The notes under the pieces were generated by a model. That model was not told the origin of the DNA and did no database searches. It saw only the letters and a program-made list of their open reading frames with translations. A program made the translations under genes and the position numbers. Source: Sipunculus nudus (Eukaryota > Annelida > Sipuncula > Golfingiida > Sipunculidae). From it: DNA of 64,000 nucleotides. This document shows positions 25,801 through 39,459 of the stretch, one piece after another. The DNA lies in contig CM049317.1 of assembly GCA_026874595.1 (NCBI GenBank), positions 63,713,118-63,777,117 of the forward strand, written 5' to 3'. Each line of letters opens with the position of its first letter. The first letter of the stretch is position 1.

Positions 25801-28800
25801 GCGATCACTCTGTCCGTCGTCCGTCCGGCCATCCGGCCGTCTGTCCATTAACAAGGCACAATAGGTAACCACTGGACCTGGAATCTTCTAACTTTACATC
25901 CAGAGAGGTCCATGAAAAATCTCCTTGGAAACCTGGAATTAGGTCTCTGTTACCCATATTCTTCTAGCTATGGGGATATATCAGATATACCCCCCCCCCC
26001 AGAATAATGAAAAATTTGATACAAAAGCTCAAATATCTGAACAATTAATGCATTGATCACCATGATTCTTTGCATGCATATTGATCATGGAGTGTTTCAT
26101 CAGATTCTGCAGACTGGTGGCGCCACCTGTATTTTTTTCGATTTTTTACGATTTTTTTATTCTATTTTTGAGACCTCAAAAGATGCCGTCATCTGTTAAC
26201 AGGGCACAAATCTTAATGACTGGACTTAGAATCTTCTGTCTTGACATGCAGGGGGTCCATGAAAAGTCTTTTTGGAATCCTGGAATTAGGTCTCTGTTAC
26301 CCATATTATTCAAGCTATGGGGCTCTGAAGTACCACACAGAATAATGAAAAATTTGATACAACAGCTCAAATATCTGAACAATTAATGCATTGATCACCA
26401 TGATTCTTTGCATGCATATTGATCATGGAGTGTTACATCAGATTCTGCAGACTGGTGGCGCCACCTGTATCTTTTTCGATTTTTACGATTTTTTTATTCT
26501 ATTTTTGAGACCTCAAAAGATGCCGTCATCTGTTTACAGGGTACAAATCGTAACCGCTGGTCCTGGAATCTTCTCACTTTACATCCAGAGAGGTCCATGA
26601 AAAGTCTTCTTGGAAACCTGGAATAAGGTCTCTGTTACCCATATTCTTCAAGCTATTGGGCTGCGAATTCCCCCAAGAATAATGAAAAATTTCACACAAC
26701 AGCTCAAATATCTGATCAACTAATACATTGATCACCATGATTCTTTGCATGGATATTGATCATGGAGTGTTTCATCAGTTTCTGCAGACTGGTGGCGCCA
26801 CCTATATTTTTTCTATTATTTACTGGGGTTTTTTTCTCTATTTTTGAGACCTAAAAAGATGCCGTCAGCTGTTAACAGGGCACAAATCGTAACAGCTGGA
26901 CCTGGAATCTTCTCACTTTACATTCAGAGAGGTCCATGAAAAGTCTCCTTGGAAACCTCAAATAAGGTCTCTGCCACCCATATTGTCTGAGCTATGGAGC
27001 TCAGGAATACCCCCCAGAATAACTAAAAATGTGATACAAAAGCTCTAGTATCTGAACAACTAGTGCATTGATTGGCATTATTCTTTGCATGCATATGCAT
27101 CATGGAGTGTTTCATCAGTTCTGCAAACTGGTGGTGCAACTCGGACTTCTTTGAATTTTTACGCATTTTTATCTTTATTTTTGAGACCTTCAAAGATGTG
27201 GTCGTCTGTTAACAGGGCACACATCATAACTATTTGAGCCTGAATCTTCTTTCTTGACATCCTGGGAGGTCCATAAAAAACTTTATGGAAACCTGAAATT
27301 AGGTCTCTGTTACCCATATTCTCCGAGCTATGGGTCTTAGGAGTACCTCCCAGAATAACTAAAAATTTGATGCAAAAGCTCCAGTATCTGAACAACTATT
27401 GCATTAATCACCCTGATTATTTGCATGCATATTCATCATGGAGTGTTTCATCAGTTCTTGTGGACTGGTGGCACCACCTAAATTTTTTTAAAATTTTAAC
27501 ACTTTTTTCGCTTGGCCTATTTATGAGACCTTCAAATATGCGGTCGTCCCTTAACAGGGCTCAAAATGTAACCATTGGTCATAGAATCTTCAAACTTCAG
27601 ACATCCAGGGAGATCTGTGAAAAGCTTCCTTGGAAACGTGAATTAGGGTCTCTGTAACCCATATTTTCTGAGCTATGGCTTATAAGCACCCCTCAGAATA
27701 ATTGAAAATTTGATACCAAATTAGGGCACAAATCATAACCATGGGGTCCAGAATCTTCTAACTTGACATCCTGAGAGTTCCTCAAAAGTTCTCCCCAGAA
27801 ACCTGAAATTGGGTCACAGTGACCTATATTCTCAGAGTTTTGGGTTATGTTTGAGCATCCAAGAAATAATGCAAAATACAGACAAATTGCCAGATTCCTC
27901 ATGAAAGGCTGGTTGGATTGTCATCAAATATGTTTTTATGGGTTGGGTCTTGATGAACTTAAGCTAATATGCATGTCATTGCATGAACAATGTTGCCACC
28001 TATCTTAATTAGTTGTCTGTGCAAGGACATATTATCAACATGTCTGTCGGCTGAGCGTCATTACCCATGGGTCACTTGTTTAATGATTAACAACACATGA
28101 TTTCTATGATCAAGGTGATCTCAGTGATATTTTAAATAAAAAAGGCAGTTTTTTTCTTGATGTTTGATTGGGTGACCCAGATGACCTTTTACACTGCTTT
28201 AAAGATTGTCTGTGTATTGAATTGTATATAACATGGCTATTTTCCTTTAACGTAAAGCAAACAGGAAATCCCTGCAGATAATTAGAAAACTTAATTGCAC
28301 TGGACACTGATGAATGGCACGTATAATTCATATATATTCATTTCATCATTAAAAAATTATATGTAATAAAAAATTTCAAACTTTTGAATTATATTTATTT
28401 AATGTTCCCTCCTCCTTCCCCTCACTTTAGATTTCTTCAATCGAGAAACTATTTCTTAAATATGTAAGGCCTAACGTTACCAATCTTAACAGATTTCTTT
28501 ATTAAGTTTCTTAGCTAGAATTAAATGAGAATGTAATGGGTACTAGGCTATCTGGGTGGAAATTATTGCTTTAAATAAGCAAACCACAATTTTTGGCTTG
28601 GTCACCTGTGAATATCAATCCAGACGGCAGTTCAAATTTGTTTCATTTGGCCATTTGTGAAAGGCAAAGATGTAAAAAATCAATTGCTCAAAGAAGAGAA
28701 GTTGTTGATAACTTCTGTATTCAACAACTTCTGCACTAAACCATTCAAAAGAAATTAAAGGTTCATGTTTTATCCAATCATAATGCTTTATTTAATTTTT

Positions 28801-30893
28801 TTTATAATCCCCAGGTACACATTTGTTAAAAGGGTAACGTAAATTTTAAAATTACAAAGAAAAGCTAGACATTATTGTATCGACTAAAACAGAGTTTTGC
28901 GGATACTATGTTTTCAGTTGGCTGCCGCCGCTGCCGCCGCTGCCGCTTAGGTTTCCGGAGAACTCCTCGGTAACCACTGGGTGGAATTTTTTTAAAATTC
29001 AGAATTATGATTGGGTCACATTTCAACTGCTGTGCCCTCATTTTTGGTTGACTTCTTACCTTTCCACTCTGCCTAGCATCCATTTGTGCGTCTGTTTCCA
29101 CACATAAACCCACATATCTCAGGAACCGTTTGACTTATCAGGCTAAAAATTTTGCACAAATGTTGCCCTTGGAAAGCTTTATAACATACAATAAAACTGG
29201 TGGCGCCACCTGCAACCATTTTTGCGTCCATCTGTTCATCTGCCTTTGGATAAAATCACTCATAGCTCGGCAGTGGTTTTACTTATCCACCTGAAAGTTT
29301 GCATGCTTACACATCATGGACAGTTTTCTTTATTTTGTGACAGGTGGCGCCACCTACATTCATGTTTATGCTGCAGACATCCAAGCTCATATCTCAGGAA
29401 ACGTTTGACTGATTGGGCCAAAATGTTGCATGTGTATAGATCTCACATAGTTCTTTATAATAAGCAAAACAAGTGGCACCACCTGCAACCATTTCTGCAC
29501 AGCACTCATCTGTTCATCAGCCTCGGGATAAAATCACTCATATCTCGGCAGTGGTTTGACTTATCTCCTGACATTTTGCATGTTTATACATCCTGGACAG
29601 CTTATTTGATTTTGTGGCAGGTGGCGCCACCTTCATTCACATTTACACTGCAGACGTCCAAGCTCATATCTCGGGAACCGTTTGACGAATGGGCCAAAAT
29701 TTTGCAAAGGTATAGATCTCATATAGCTATTAATCATACACAAAATCGATGGCGCCACCTGCCACCATTTTTGCACAGTGTCCTCCTGTTTGTCTGCTGT
29801 GGAATTAAATCACTCATATACAAAAAGTGGTTTGACTTATCTGCCTAAAATTTTGCAACTTTTTGGATTTTGTGGTAGGTGGCGCAACCTACATACACAT
29901 TTAGGCTGCAGACTTTGATGCTAATATGCAACACCTCACTCTATTTCCCCTTGCCGTTCTATCCATGCCTCACTTCACCTGTCCTACTCTGATTTTGGCG
30001 GATACACGTAGTTGCTTGTTAACTACCCGTATTCTAGTTGTTCTTAAATCAGAAAAGTAAGTTAATTTCACAGGTTCTTATAAGGCCTGTAGGCCTTGTT
30101 AAACTTTATACAGAACTTTTAATGATCCTTTCATATATAGGCTAATTACTTGATAATATTAATGTTTGTTTCACCTAATTTTTTTTATCATGTTCACAGG
30201 AAGAGGTGTTTTGCCCGAGGACATTCGAAGAGGAGACACATGTCCATCAGCAGCTCAGCTACAGTGCTTGAAATCCTTGACAAATGAAGACACAGTCCAT
30301 GTTAGAGGGTATCTTGAACCTGTACCTGTGATGCAAGTTGACCCCTTCAACAGGTCGATTGTTATACAGAAGGGAGATGATAACTTTGTCATCGTCCCTG
30401 TGACAGAGCTGATATTCCCAGGTGAGATTCAGTTTTCTTTGTTCAAATTTATTAATTGCAAGGCATTTATGTTTGTTTTGGTTTTTGTAATACAGACAAA
30501 GTTGGGGGATACTGTAGTTTAGGCATGGTCTCCCAGCCGCCTCAGGGATTTCTTTTGGACAAGATAACTCGAGAAAGATTTCATCAATCTTTACCAGGTC
30601 TGACATGTGACTAGATACGGGTGAGAGGACGCAGCCTATTCAAAATGGAATCATGATCTTTACTAAGAGAGCAACCTTGACCTTTAATACATCCATCTTT
30701 ACTGAAAATCATACAAATTCATAATTATCTCAAGAAATCCTCGATTGATGAAAAATTCAAGTCGGCCTTGGAAGATGTTGTCACGTACCAGAAACTTGTT
30801 GGGTTACCTTTTAACCTTTTCTTGATCTAGGGACTTTTAATATCTCTATCATTGCTACTTGACAGTATTGTGAGCATTATAACTCATATTATG

Positions 30894-30957
<64 letters not shown>

Positions 30958-33900
30958 ATGGGATGATGCATATTTAAATTGGGGTCATGACCTCTTGATG
31001 GGAGTGGTCTTAACCTTCAATATTTCCATATTTCAATAATTTGGAGAGAATTACACAAAATCTTCAATATCTGAATAAGGGTTGTATTGTTTTTCTGAAA
31101 ATCAAATTGATCAAATATCTTGGATAGCTTTGTCTTCTGCAGAAGACAGACGGTGCTACCATTAGTCTTTTTCTTGTTTTTGCGCCTTTTAATACCCAAT
31201 CATTGCCAGCTGACAGTACTGTGAGCATTAAAACGCAAATACCAGTGGACAGATTTCTTCCATATCATGCATATCCATACTATGATTGTCGAATTAAGTA
31301 TATTTAAATTGGGAACATAATCTTTACTATGAGACTTGCCTTGACCTTGAACATTTCTGTATTTTCCTGAGAATCGCATGCATTCTAAAATATCTGAATA
31401 AAGGATGCATGGCTTGGTCCAAAAATCAAATTGACTGAACATCTTGGATAGCTTTGTCTTCTGTGGAAGACAGGTAGGTCCGGAACCTGTAGTCTTTTTC
31501 TTGTTTTCGGGCCTTTTAATACCCCATCGTTGCCATTTGCAGTACTGTTACCATTATAATTAAGTCAAAAACTAATGGACGGATTTCTTTCATATTATGC
31601 ATATACATAAAAGTGGCTCATGTCAACAGGTATATTTAAATTGGGATCATGACCTTTCCTATGAGACTGGCCTTTACCTTAAATATTCCCATATTTAATG
31701 AAAAATATTGTTTCACAAGTTGACTTTACACGCCAAATCTGCTCACATATATATTACTTTCATTCATGACTAGTGATCTTGAACCTGGTTTTGAAGGTCA
31801 CACATGAACAAACCATGGTGGCTTGCAAACTGTCAGTATATATGAATTTAATGATGGCACCCTATTCTTGAAGGATGCAGGGAGAGGGAGGCCGAGAAGA
31901 TTAATTGTCTGGGGATAGGATGGCACAAGTGGTGGCAAGAATATCTATTTAATAATTATATCAGTGCTGAATCCACATAATTAAAATTGGGTTCCATGGT
32001 GTCTCCTTTAATCTATAAATTAATTAAGAAATCTATTGTTGCAGAAAGTCTGTCACCACCAACTAAGAAGAGGAGATCTTCCATCAAATGTGGAGGAAGG
32101 AAAAATCAGTTCAGTACAGTTCAGAAGGAGGACAAATCTGCCCAAACAGAATCCCTGATTGCTGTGAGTATCTTAGAAATATTAATGATGAATGCACTTG
32201 ATTACAAATTTAGTTCAGCTGACTGAAGGCCATTTGATTTGTAGCGATATAGCTGTCCATAACCAGGGAACAAATGGTAACTCAGTTTCCAGGGAGGTCT
32301 TAAGGGAATCTCCTTATAGATCTGAAATTACATCACCGTGGCCTATATTCTGCGAGCTATGGACCTTAAAAGGGATTAAGAGCACCCTCAAACCAGACTC
32401 TTGGTAGGATACAATGTTGCAGGACAAACATTTTGTGTAGGATTCCTCCCATCCAGCCCATCAGAAATTTCTCTTACATTCCAATATCTATGTAACTAGA
32501 GGATGAATGGCCATGACATTCAAAATGCATATTTTTTTATAGTTTTATTGGTCAATCAAGACAGCTGGTGCCTTCTATATTTTTCCATTTATTTGAAGCA
32601 TTTTTACTTTTATTTTTGAGACTGCCACATCTGACCAGTGGAACCAGTTTCTCAGGTTTGGGATGTGTATTGTCCTGGATTTGGGATGCTAATTGATCAT
32701 TGACAGTTCTATCAAATGAGTAAGACTGGTGTTGCGATTTACGTCTTTGTCATTGTATCCGCCAAAACAGAGTTTTGCGGATACTATGTTTTCAGCTGCA
32801 CGCCGCCGCCGCCGCCGCGTAGGTTTCCGGAGAACTCCTCCGTAACCGCTGGGCGGAATTTTACGAAACCCGGGATTATGTTCGGGTCACATGTGAACTG
32901 CTGCGCCCCGATTTTGTTTTGACCTCTGACCTTTCCTCTGTGCTCTGCGTCCGTTTGTGTGTCTGTTTCCACACATAAACCCACATATCTCGGGAACCGT
33001 TTGACGGATCAGGAATTTTTTTTGCACAAATGTAGCCCTTGGAGAGCTTTATAACATACACAAAAATGGTGGCGCCACCTGCAACCATGTTTGCACAGTG
33101 TCCATCTGTTCGTCTGCCTTGGGTTAAAATCACTCATATCTCTGCAGTGACTTGACTAATTCACCTGAAATTTGGCATGCGTATACATCCTGGATAGCTT
33201 TTCTGATTTTGTGACAGGTGGCGCCACCTACATTCACGTTTACGCTGCAGACATCCAAGCTCATATCAAGGGACCGGTTGACCGATCAGGAAAATTTTTT
33301 TGCACAAATGTAGCCCTTTTAGAGCTTTATAACATACACAAAAAATGGTGGCGCCACCTGCAACCATGTTTGCACAGTGTCCATCTGTTCGTCTGCCTTG
33401 GGTTAAAATCACTCATATCTCTGCAGTGACTTGACTAATTCACCTGAAATTTGGCATGCGTATATATCCTGGATAGCTTTTCTGATTTTGTGACAGGTGG
33501 CGCCACCTATATTCACGTTTACGCTGCAGACATCCAAGCTCATATCAAGGGACCGGTTGACCGATCAGGAAAATTTTTTTGCACAAATGTAGCCCTTGGA
33601 GAGCTTTATAACATACACAAAAAATGGTGGCGCCACCTGCAACCATGTTTGCACAGTGTCCATCTGTTCGTCTGCCTTCGGTTAAAATCACTCATATCTC
33701 TGCAGTGACTTGACTAATTCACCTGAAATTCGGCATGCGTATACATCCTGGATAGCTTTTCTGATTTTATGACAGGTGGCGCCACCTACATTCACGTTTA
33801 CGCTGCAGACATCCAAGGTCATATCTCGGGAACCGTTTGACCGATCAGGAAAATTTTTTTTGCACAAATGTTGCCCTTGGAGAGCTTTATAACATACGCA

Positions 33901-36900
33901 AAACTGGTGGCGCCACCTGCAGCCATTTTTGCACAGCTCCTGTCTGTTTGTCTGCCATGGGATAAAATCACTCATATCTCGGCAGTGGTTTGACATATCT
34001 GGCTAAAATGTTGCAGGTTTATACATCCCGACAGCTCTCTTGATTTTATGACAGGTGGAGCCACCTGCATTCTAGTTTATGCAGCAGACATCCAAGCTTA
34101 TATCTTGGGAACAATTTGACCGATTGGGCCAATGTTTTGCATGTGTATAGTTCTCACATAGCTCTTTATCATACGCAAAACTGGTGAAGTCACCTGCAAC
34201 CATTACTGCTCAGCGTCCATCTGATTGTCTGCCACGGGCTAAAATCACTCATATACATGTAGTGGTTTGACTTATCTGCCTTAAATTTTGCATATGTATA
34301 CAATTGGGACGGCTTTCTGGATTTTGTGGTAGGGGGGCAACCTTCATACACAATTTGGCTGCAGACATCCATGCTAATATGCAACACTTCACTCTATTTC
34401 CCCTTGCCACTTAATCCATGCCTCACTTCACCCGTTCCACTCTGATTTAGGCGGATACACGTAGTCGCTTGTCGACTACCCGTATTCTAGTTTTTTTTTA
34501 ATCTTTAATTGTATTTTTTAGATTGCCAAATTTGACCAGTACTGTCAGTTTCTCTTCTTTGTTTCATGCAGTCCTGACTCTAAGTCATCTGAGCTAAAGC
34601 GATCACCCTTTGTCCGTCTTCGGTATATTGGTCTGAAAATTTTAGTTGGACAAGTAGCTAAATCATAACTTTGTGATGTCCTACTACACAGCTCATCTGA
34701 TACCAACAATTTTGTGAACCTTTAAAAACAAAACTAGCTCATTTAGTCAGCTGAGCATCAAGATCCATGCGTCACTTGTTTTTCCTAACCAGGAAAATTA
34801 CAAAATGTTGGGGCTTAGCGCAGGGGGATTCAGACCTCTGGCAGTAAATGTGTTAATAGTGTTGGATTAACTAAAGGATTTAAAAAAAATTCTAACCTAT
34901 TTATATTGATATTAATTATAAGTTTAGCAAAGACAAATTTTGAATGAATACCTTAAAATCCATAATGTTTATCACATTGATAAGGTACTGATTTGTTTAA
35001 AGTATGCAATTATTGTATCCCCAGACAAAGTCGGGATACTATGGTTTAACGACGATCACGCCGCCGCCGCCGCCGCCGCAGAAAAACCTTGTGAGCGGGA
35101 TAACTCAAAAAATATTTAACTGATCTTTTTCAAACTTTACATTTGTATAGATATAGGTAAGGGGACGAAGCCTATTTAAAATGGGGTCATGACCTATGCT
35201 AGGAGAGTGACCTTGACCTTGAATAGGTCCATTTTTGCTGAAAATAACACACATTCTTAAATATCGCAAGTAAGCTTGCATGGACTGGTCCAAAAATCAA
35301 GGTGACCGAAGATCTTGGATAGCCTTGTGATATACCGGAAACTAGTGGCGCCACCTATTATCCTTTTCGTGTTTTTGCGCCTTTTAATACCCCCGTAATT
35401 GCCACTTAACAGTACTGTAAGCATTATAAGTCAAAAACTATTGGACAGATTTCTTTCATATTATGCACATGTAGAGAGATGGGTTATGGGATGAGGTCTA
35501 TTTACATTTGGGTCATGACCTTTGCCATGAGAGTGTCCTTGACCTTTAATGTGTCCATATTTGGTGAAAATCACACACCTCTTATGATATCTCCAGTGTT
35601 GATAGCCATATGGATTTCAAAGGTGACTTATGTATGGCCCACCACTAAGTAAGAACCCAATAGGTTCTAGGGTCATGAGGTCAAAGGTCAAGGTCACTGG
35701 ACTCGCATCTTAAAAGATACTGTGGATGCATTTTAAGCCATGCATTTTAAGGCAAACTTTCATCCCAGGTCTTCCATCTTGAATATATAGCTCACTTGCC
35801 AATAGTTGATGATCCATATCAATTTTGGGGTCACAAGGTCAAAGGTCTAGGCCACAGGAGCTATCTGTCCAAAAATTAGTTTCTGGATGATAATTCCTGC
35901 TTTTATTGATGTATGGAATTCAAACTTGACTTGTATATGGCCCATTGGAAAAGCAAGACCCGAATTGATTTCGGGTGATGAGGTCAAAGGTCAAGGTCAC
36001 AGGACACATCTTTAAAAAGATGTGGATGCATTTTCAGCCAAACATTTCATCTCAGATCTTTCATCTTGCACATATAGTTTACCTGCCAAGAGAGGAAGAA
36101 CCCTATCAATTTTGATGTCACAAGGTCAAAGGTGAAGGTCACAGGAGCCATCTGTTCAAAAATTAGTTTCTGGATAATAATTCCTGCTTTAATTGATGTA
36201 TAGATTTCAAACTTGACTTGTATATGACCCATTGGAAAAGCAAGACCCGAATTGATTTTGGGGTGATGAGGTCAAAGGTCAAGGTCACAGGACACATCTT
36301 TAAAAAGATAAAGGTCACAGGACCAACATCTTCAAACAGATTGTGGATTGATAGATGGAAGAAACAATAATTGTCCTCAGCCTAAACGTGTATGTAGGTT
36401 GTGCCACCTACCACAAATCAAGAAAGCTGTCCAAGTTGTATACATATGCGAAATTTTAGGCAGAAAAGTCAAACCACTACATATATATGAGTGGTTTTAG
36501 CCCACGGCAGACAAACAGACAGACGCTGTGCAAAAATGGTTACAGGTGGCCCCTCCAGTTTTGTGTATAATAAAGACCTATGTGAGATCTAAACAAATGC
36601 ACAATTTTGGCCCAATCCGTCAAATGGTTCCCGAGATATGAGCTTGGATGTCTGCAGCGTAAACTAGAATGTAGGTGGCCAAGTGTCATAAAATCGAGAA
36701 AGCTGTCTAGGATTCATAAACCTGCAAAATTTTAGGCAGTTATGTCAAATCACTAGAGAGAAATGAGTGATTTTAGCCCACGGCAGACAAACAGACCGAC
36801 GCTGTGCAAAAGTGGTTGCAGGAGGCCCCTCCAGTTTTGTGTATGATAAAGACCAATGTGAGATCTATACACATGCAAAATTTTGGCCCCAATCGGTCTA

Positions 36901-39418
36901 ATGGTTCCAGAGATATGAGCTTCGATATCTGCAGCGTAAACTAGAATTTAGGTGGCGCCACCTGTCATAAAATCAAGAAAGCTATCCAGGATGTATAACA
37001 CTGCAACATTTTAGGCAGATATGTCAAACCACTGCCGAGATATGAGTGATATTATCCCACGGCAGACAAACAGACGGACGCTGTGCAAAAATGGTTGCAG
37101 GTGGCGCCACTTATTTTGTGTATGATAAAGAGCTATGTGAGATCTATACACATGCGAAATTCTGGCCCGATCGGTCAGACGGTTCCCGAGATATGAGCTT
37201 GGATGTCATCAGCGTGAACGTGAATGTAGGTGGCGCCACCTGTCATAAAATCAAGAAAGCTATCCAGAATGTATACGCATGCCGAATTTCAGGTGAATTA
37301 GTCACATTCACTGCAGAGATATGAGTGATTTTAACCAAAGGCATATGAACAGATGGTACTGTGCAAACATGGTTGCAGCTGGCGCCACCATTTTTTGTGT
37401 ATGTTATAAAGCTATCCAAAGGCTGCATTTGTATAAAAAAAAATTTTTTTCCTGACAAATACAGGTGAGGCCACCAGTCTGCAGAAACTGATAAAACACT
37501 CCATGGTCAATATCCATGCAAACGATAATGGTGATCTCAGCATTGTTGTTCAGATACTTTAGCTTCTGTATCAAAATTTCCATTATTCTGAGCTGTACTT
37601 TGGAGTGACTTACCTCAAAGGATATGGGTAAGAGATAAAAAATAAAAAAATACAGGTGGTGCCACCAGTCTGCAGAAATTGATGAAACATTTCATGATCA
37701 ATATGTATGCCAAAAATCATGACCATCAGTGATGTAGTTAATGAGATATTGAAGTTTTTGTATGAAATTTTTGACTATTCTGGGGGGTACTTTGGGACCC
37801 CATAGCTCAAAGGATATGGATAACAGAGACCTAATTTCTGGTTTCCATGGAGACTTTTCATAGGTCTCTCTCTGTGTCAAGAATGAAGATTCTAGGTCTA
37901 GTCTTTACGATTTTTTGCCCTGTTAACAGATGTTCAAATTTTTAAAGGTCTCAAAAATAAAGAAAACAATACCTAAGAAATCGTAAAATACAGGTGGCGC
38001 CACCAGTCTGCAGAAACTGATGAAACATCTCATGATCAATATGTATGCCAAAAATCATGACCATCAGTGATGTAGTTAATGAGCTATTGAAGTTTTTGTA
38101 TGAAATTTTTCACTATTCCTGGGGGGGGGGGGGGGGGACTTTGGGGCCCCATACCTCAAAGGATATGAGTAACAGAGACCTAATTTCTGGTTTCCAAGGA
38201 GATTTTTCATGGACCTCGTAGAATGCCAAGTTACAAGATTCTAGGTCCAGCGGTTACGATTTGTGCCTGGTTAACGGACGGACAGACGGCCAGACGGACA
38301 TTCAAAAAGAAAACAAAATGTTAAATTGCCTCCTTAATCTCAGTCGTCAAATCTTTATGACTTCTCTAGTTAAGGAACGAAACCCCAAATTTATCTATTG
38401 CTTGTAGAGTTTATTTTACACAAGATATTAGTAAAGTTAATTAAAGTATCTTACCAAATCTCGCTTGCTCTGTTCATAAGATATTACAATTTTGAACTTG
38501 ATATTTTTATAGCTAATAGCCAGTTGTATGTTTGTATCATTACAAAATGCACGTAACTGCATAATAATTCAAATTTCTCAGTGACAGTGTATATATGACA
38601 AAATACATGTAACACATAATGATTTACTTCTGTATTTGATATTGATACTAAGATATATTACGACAAAAGGGAGCATAAAGAAAATAATGCATACACATCA
38701 AATTCAAAAGCATCAATACTTTCACAGATAGCACAAATCCATAAATACTCTATCAAAAATATATTTATTATGTTCTTTCATCTATTATTTACATATTATT
38801 TACATAGCATACAAACAATATGAATAGAGAAAAGATTGGTTACATCTCCAGAATTTACAAAAGCATTTGAGCAGAAGCTTTACGTAAGCACCATTGTATG
38901 CGTTTATATAATGAGCTACAATATACACGCACTTTTTTCATTCAGGAGATAATCCGAAATGGCCAGTTGCAAGGTTCACAAAGCAAAATAAACTTACCCG
39001 ATATACCCGATATAATTTCTTAATTATATGCCTATATTATTCTTTAAATGCGGAAGGTATAACTATATAGATACAGTGGTTGGCTTTTTGTTCGGGATGG
39101 TGTCTGTTTCGCGATATTCGCGAAAGGGAAGTCATGCCAAAAATAAAACGTGAATGAGACGCCAAATCTACGAGGGAAAACTGACATTTATTTTGTGGCC
39201 TGATTCGTGTCAAGTATAAGAAATATGAAGTTTTTATATTTTCTGCCTATAAAGTTGATTGTTTTTCCACACGCTTGATATGCTTTTGTGACCACAATTA
39301 ATAAAGATTTCTAGTGCTTCATTAAAAAATCCATATTGAATACACTCTGTGTAGAAAACACTATGGTGAGATCATGAAAAGTGAAAATCGGAAAATTCCA
39401 ACATCGACAAGATGAAGC

Positions 39419-39459
<41 letters not shown>

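Noticed and set aside
29222-29848. 208-residue open frame on the plus strand
   Set aside because: It lies entirely inside family D satellite units; its protein repeats itself in step with the DNA repeat and has no splice or start context.
33172-33708. Two nearly identical 85-residue frames in tandem
   Set aside because: They are the same satellite unit read twice, so the similarity reflects DNA amplification and not genes.
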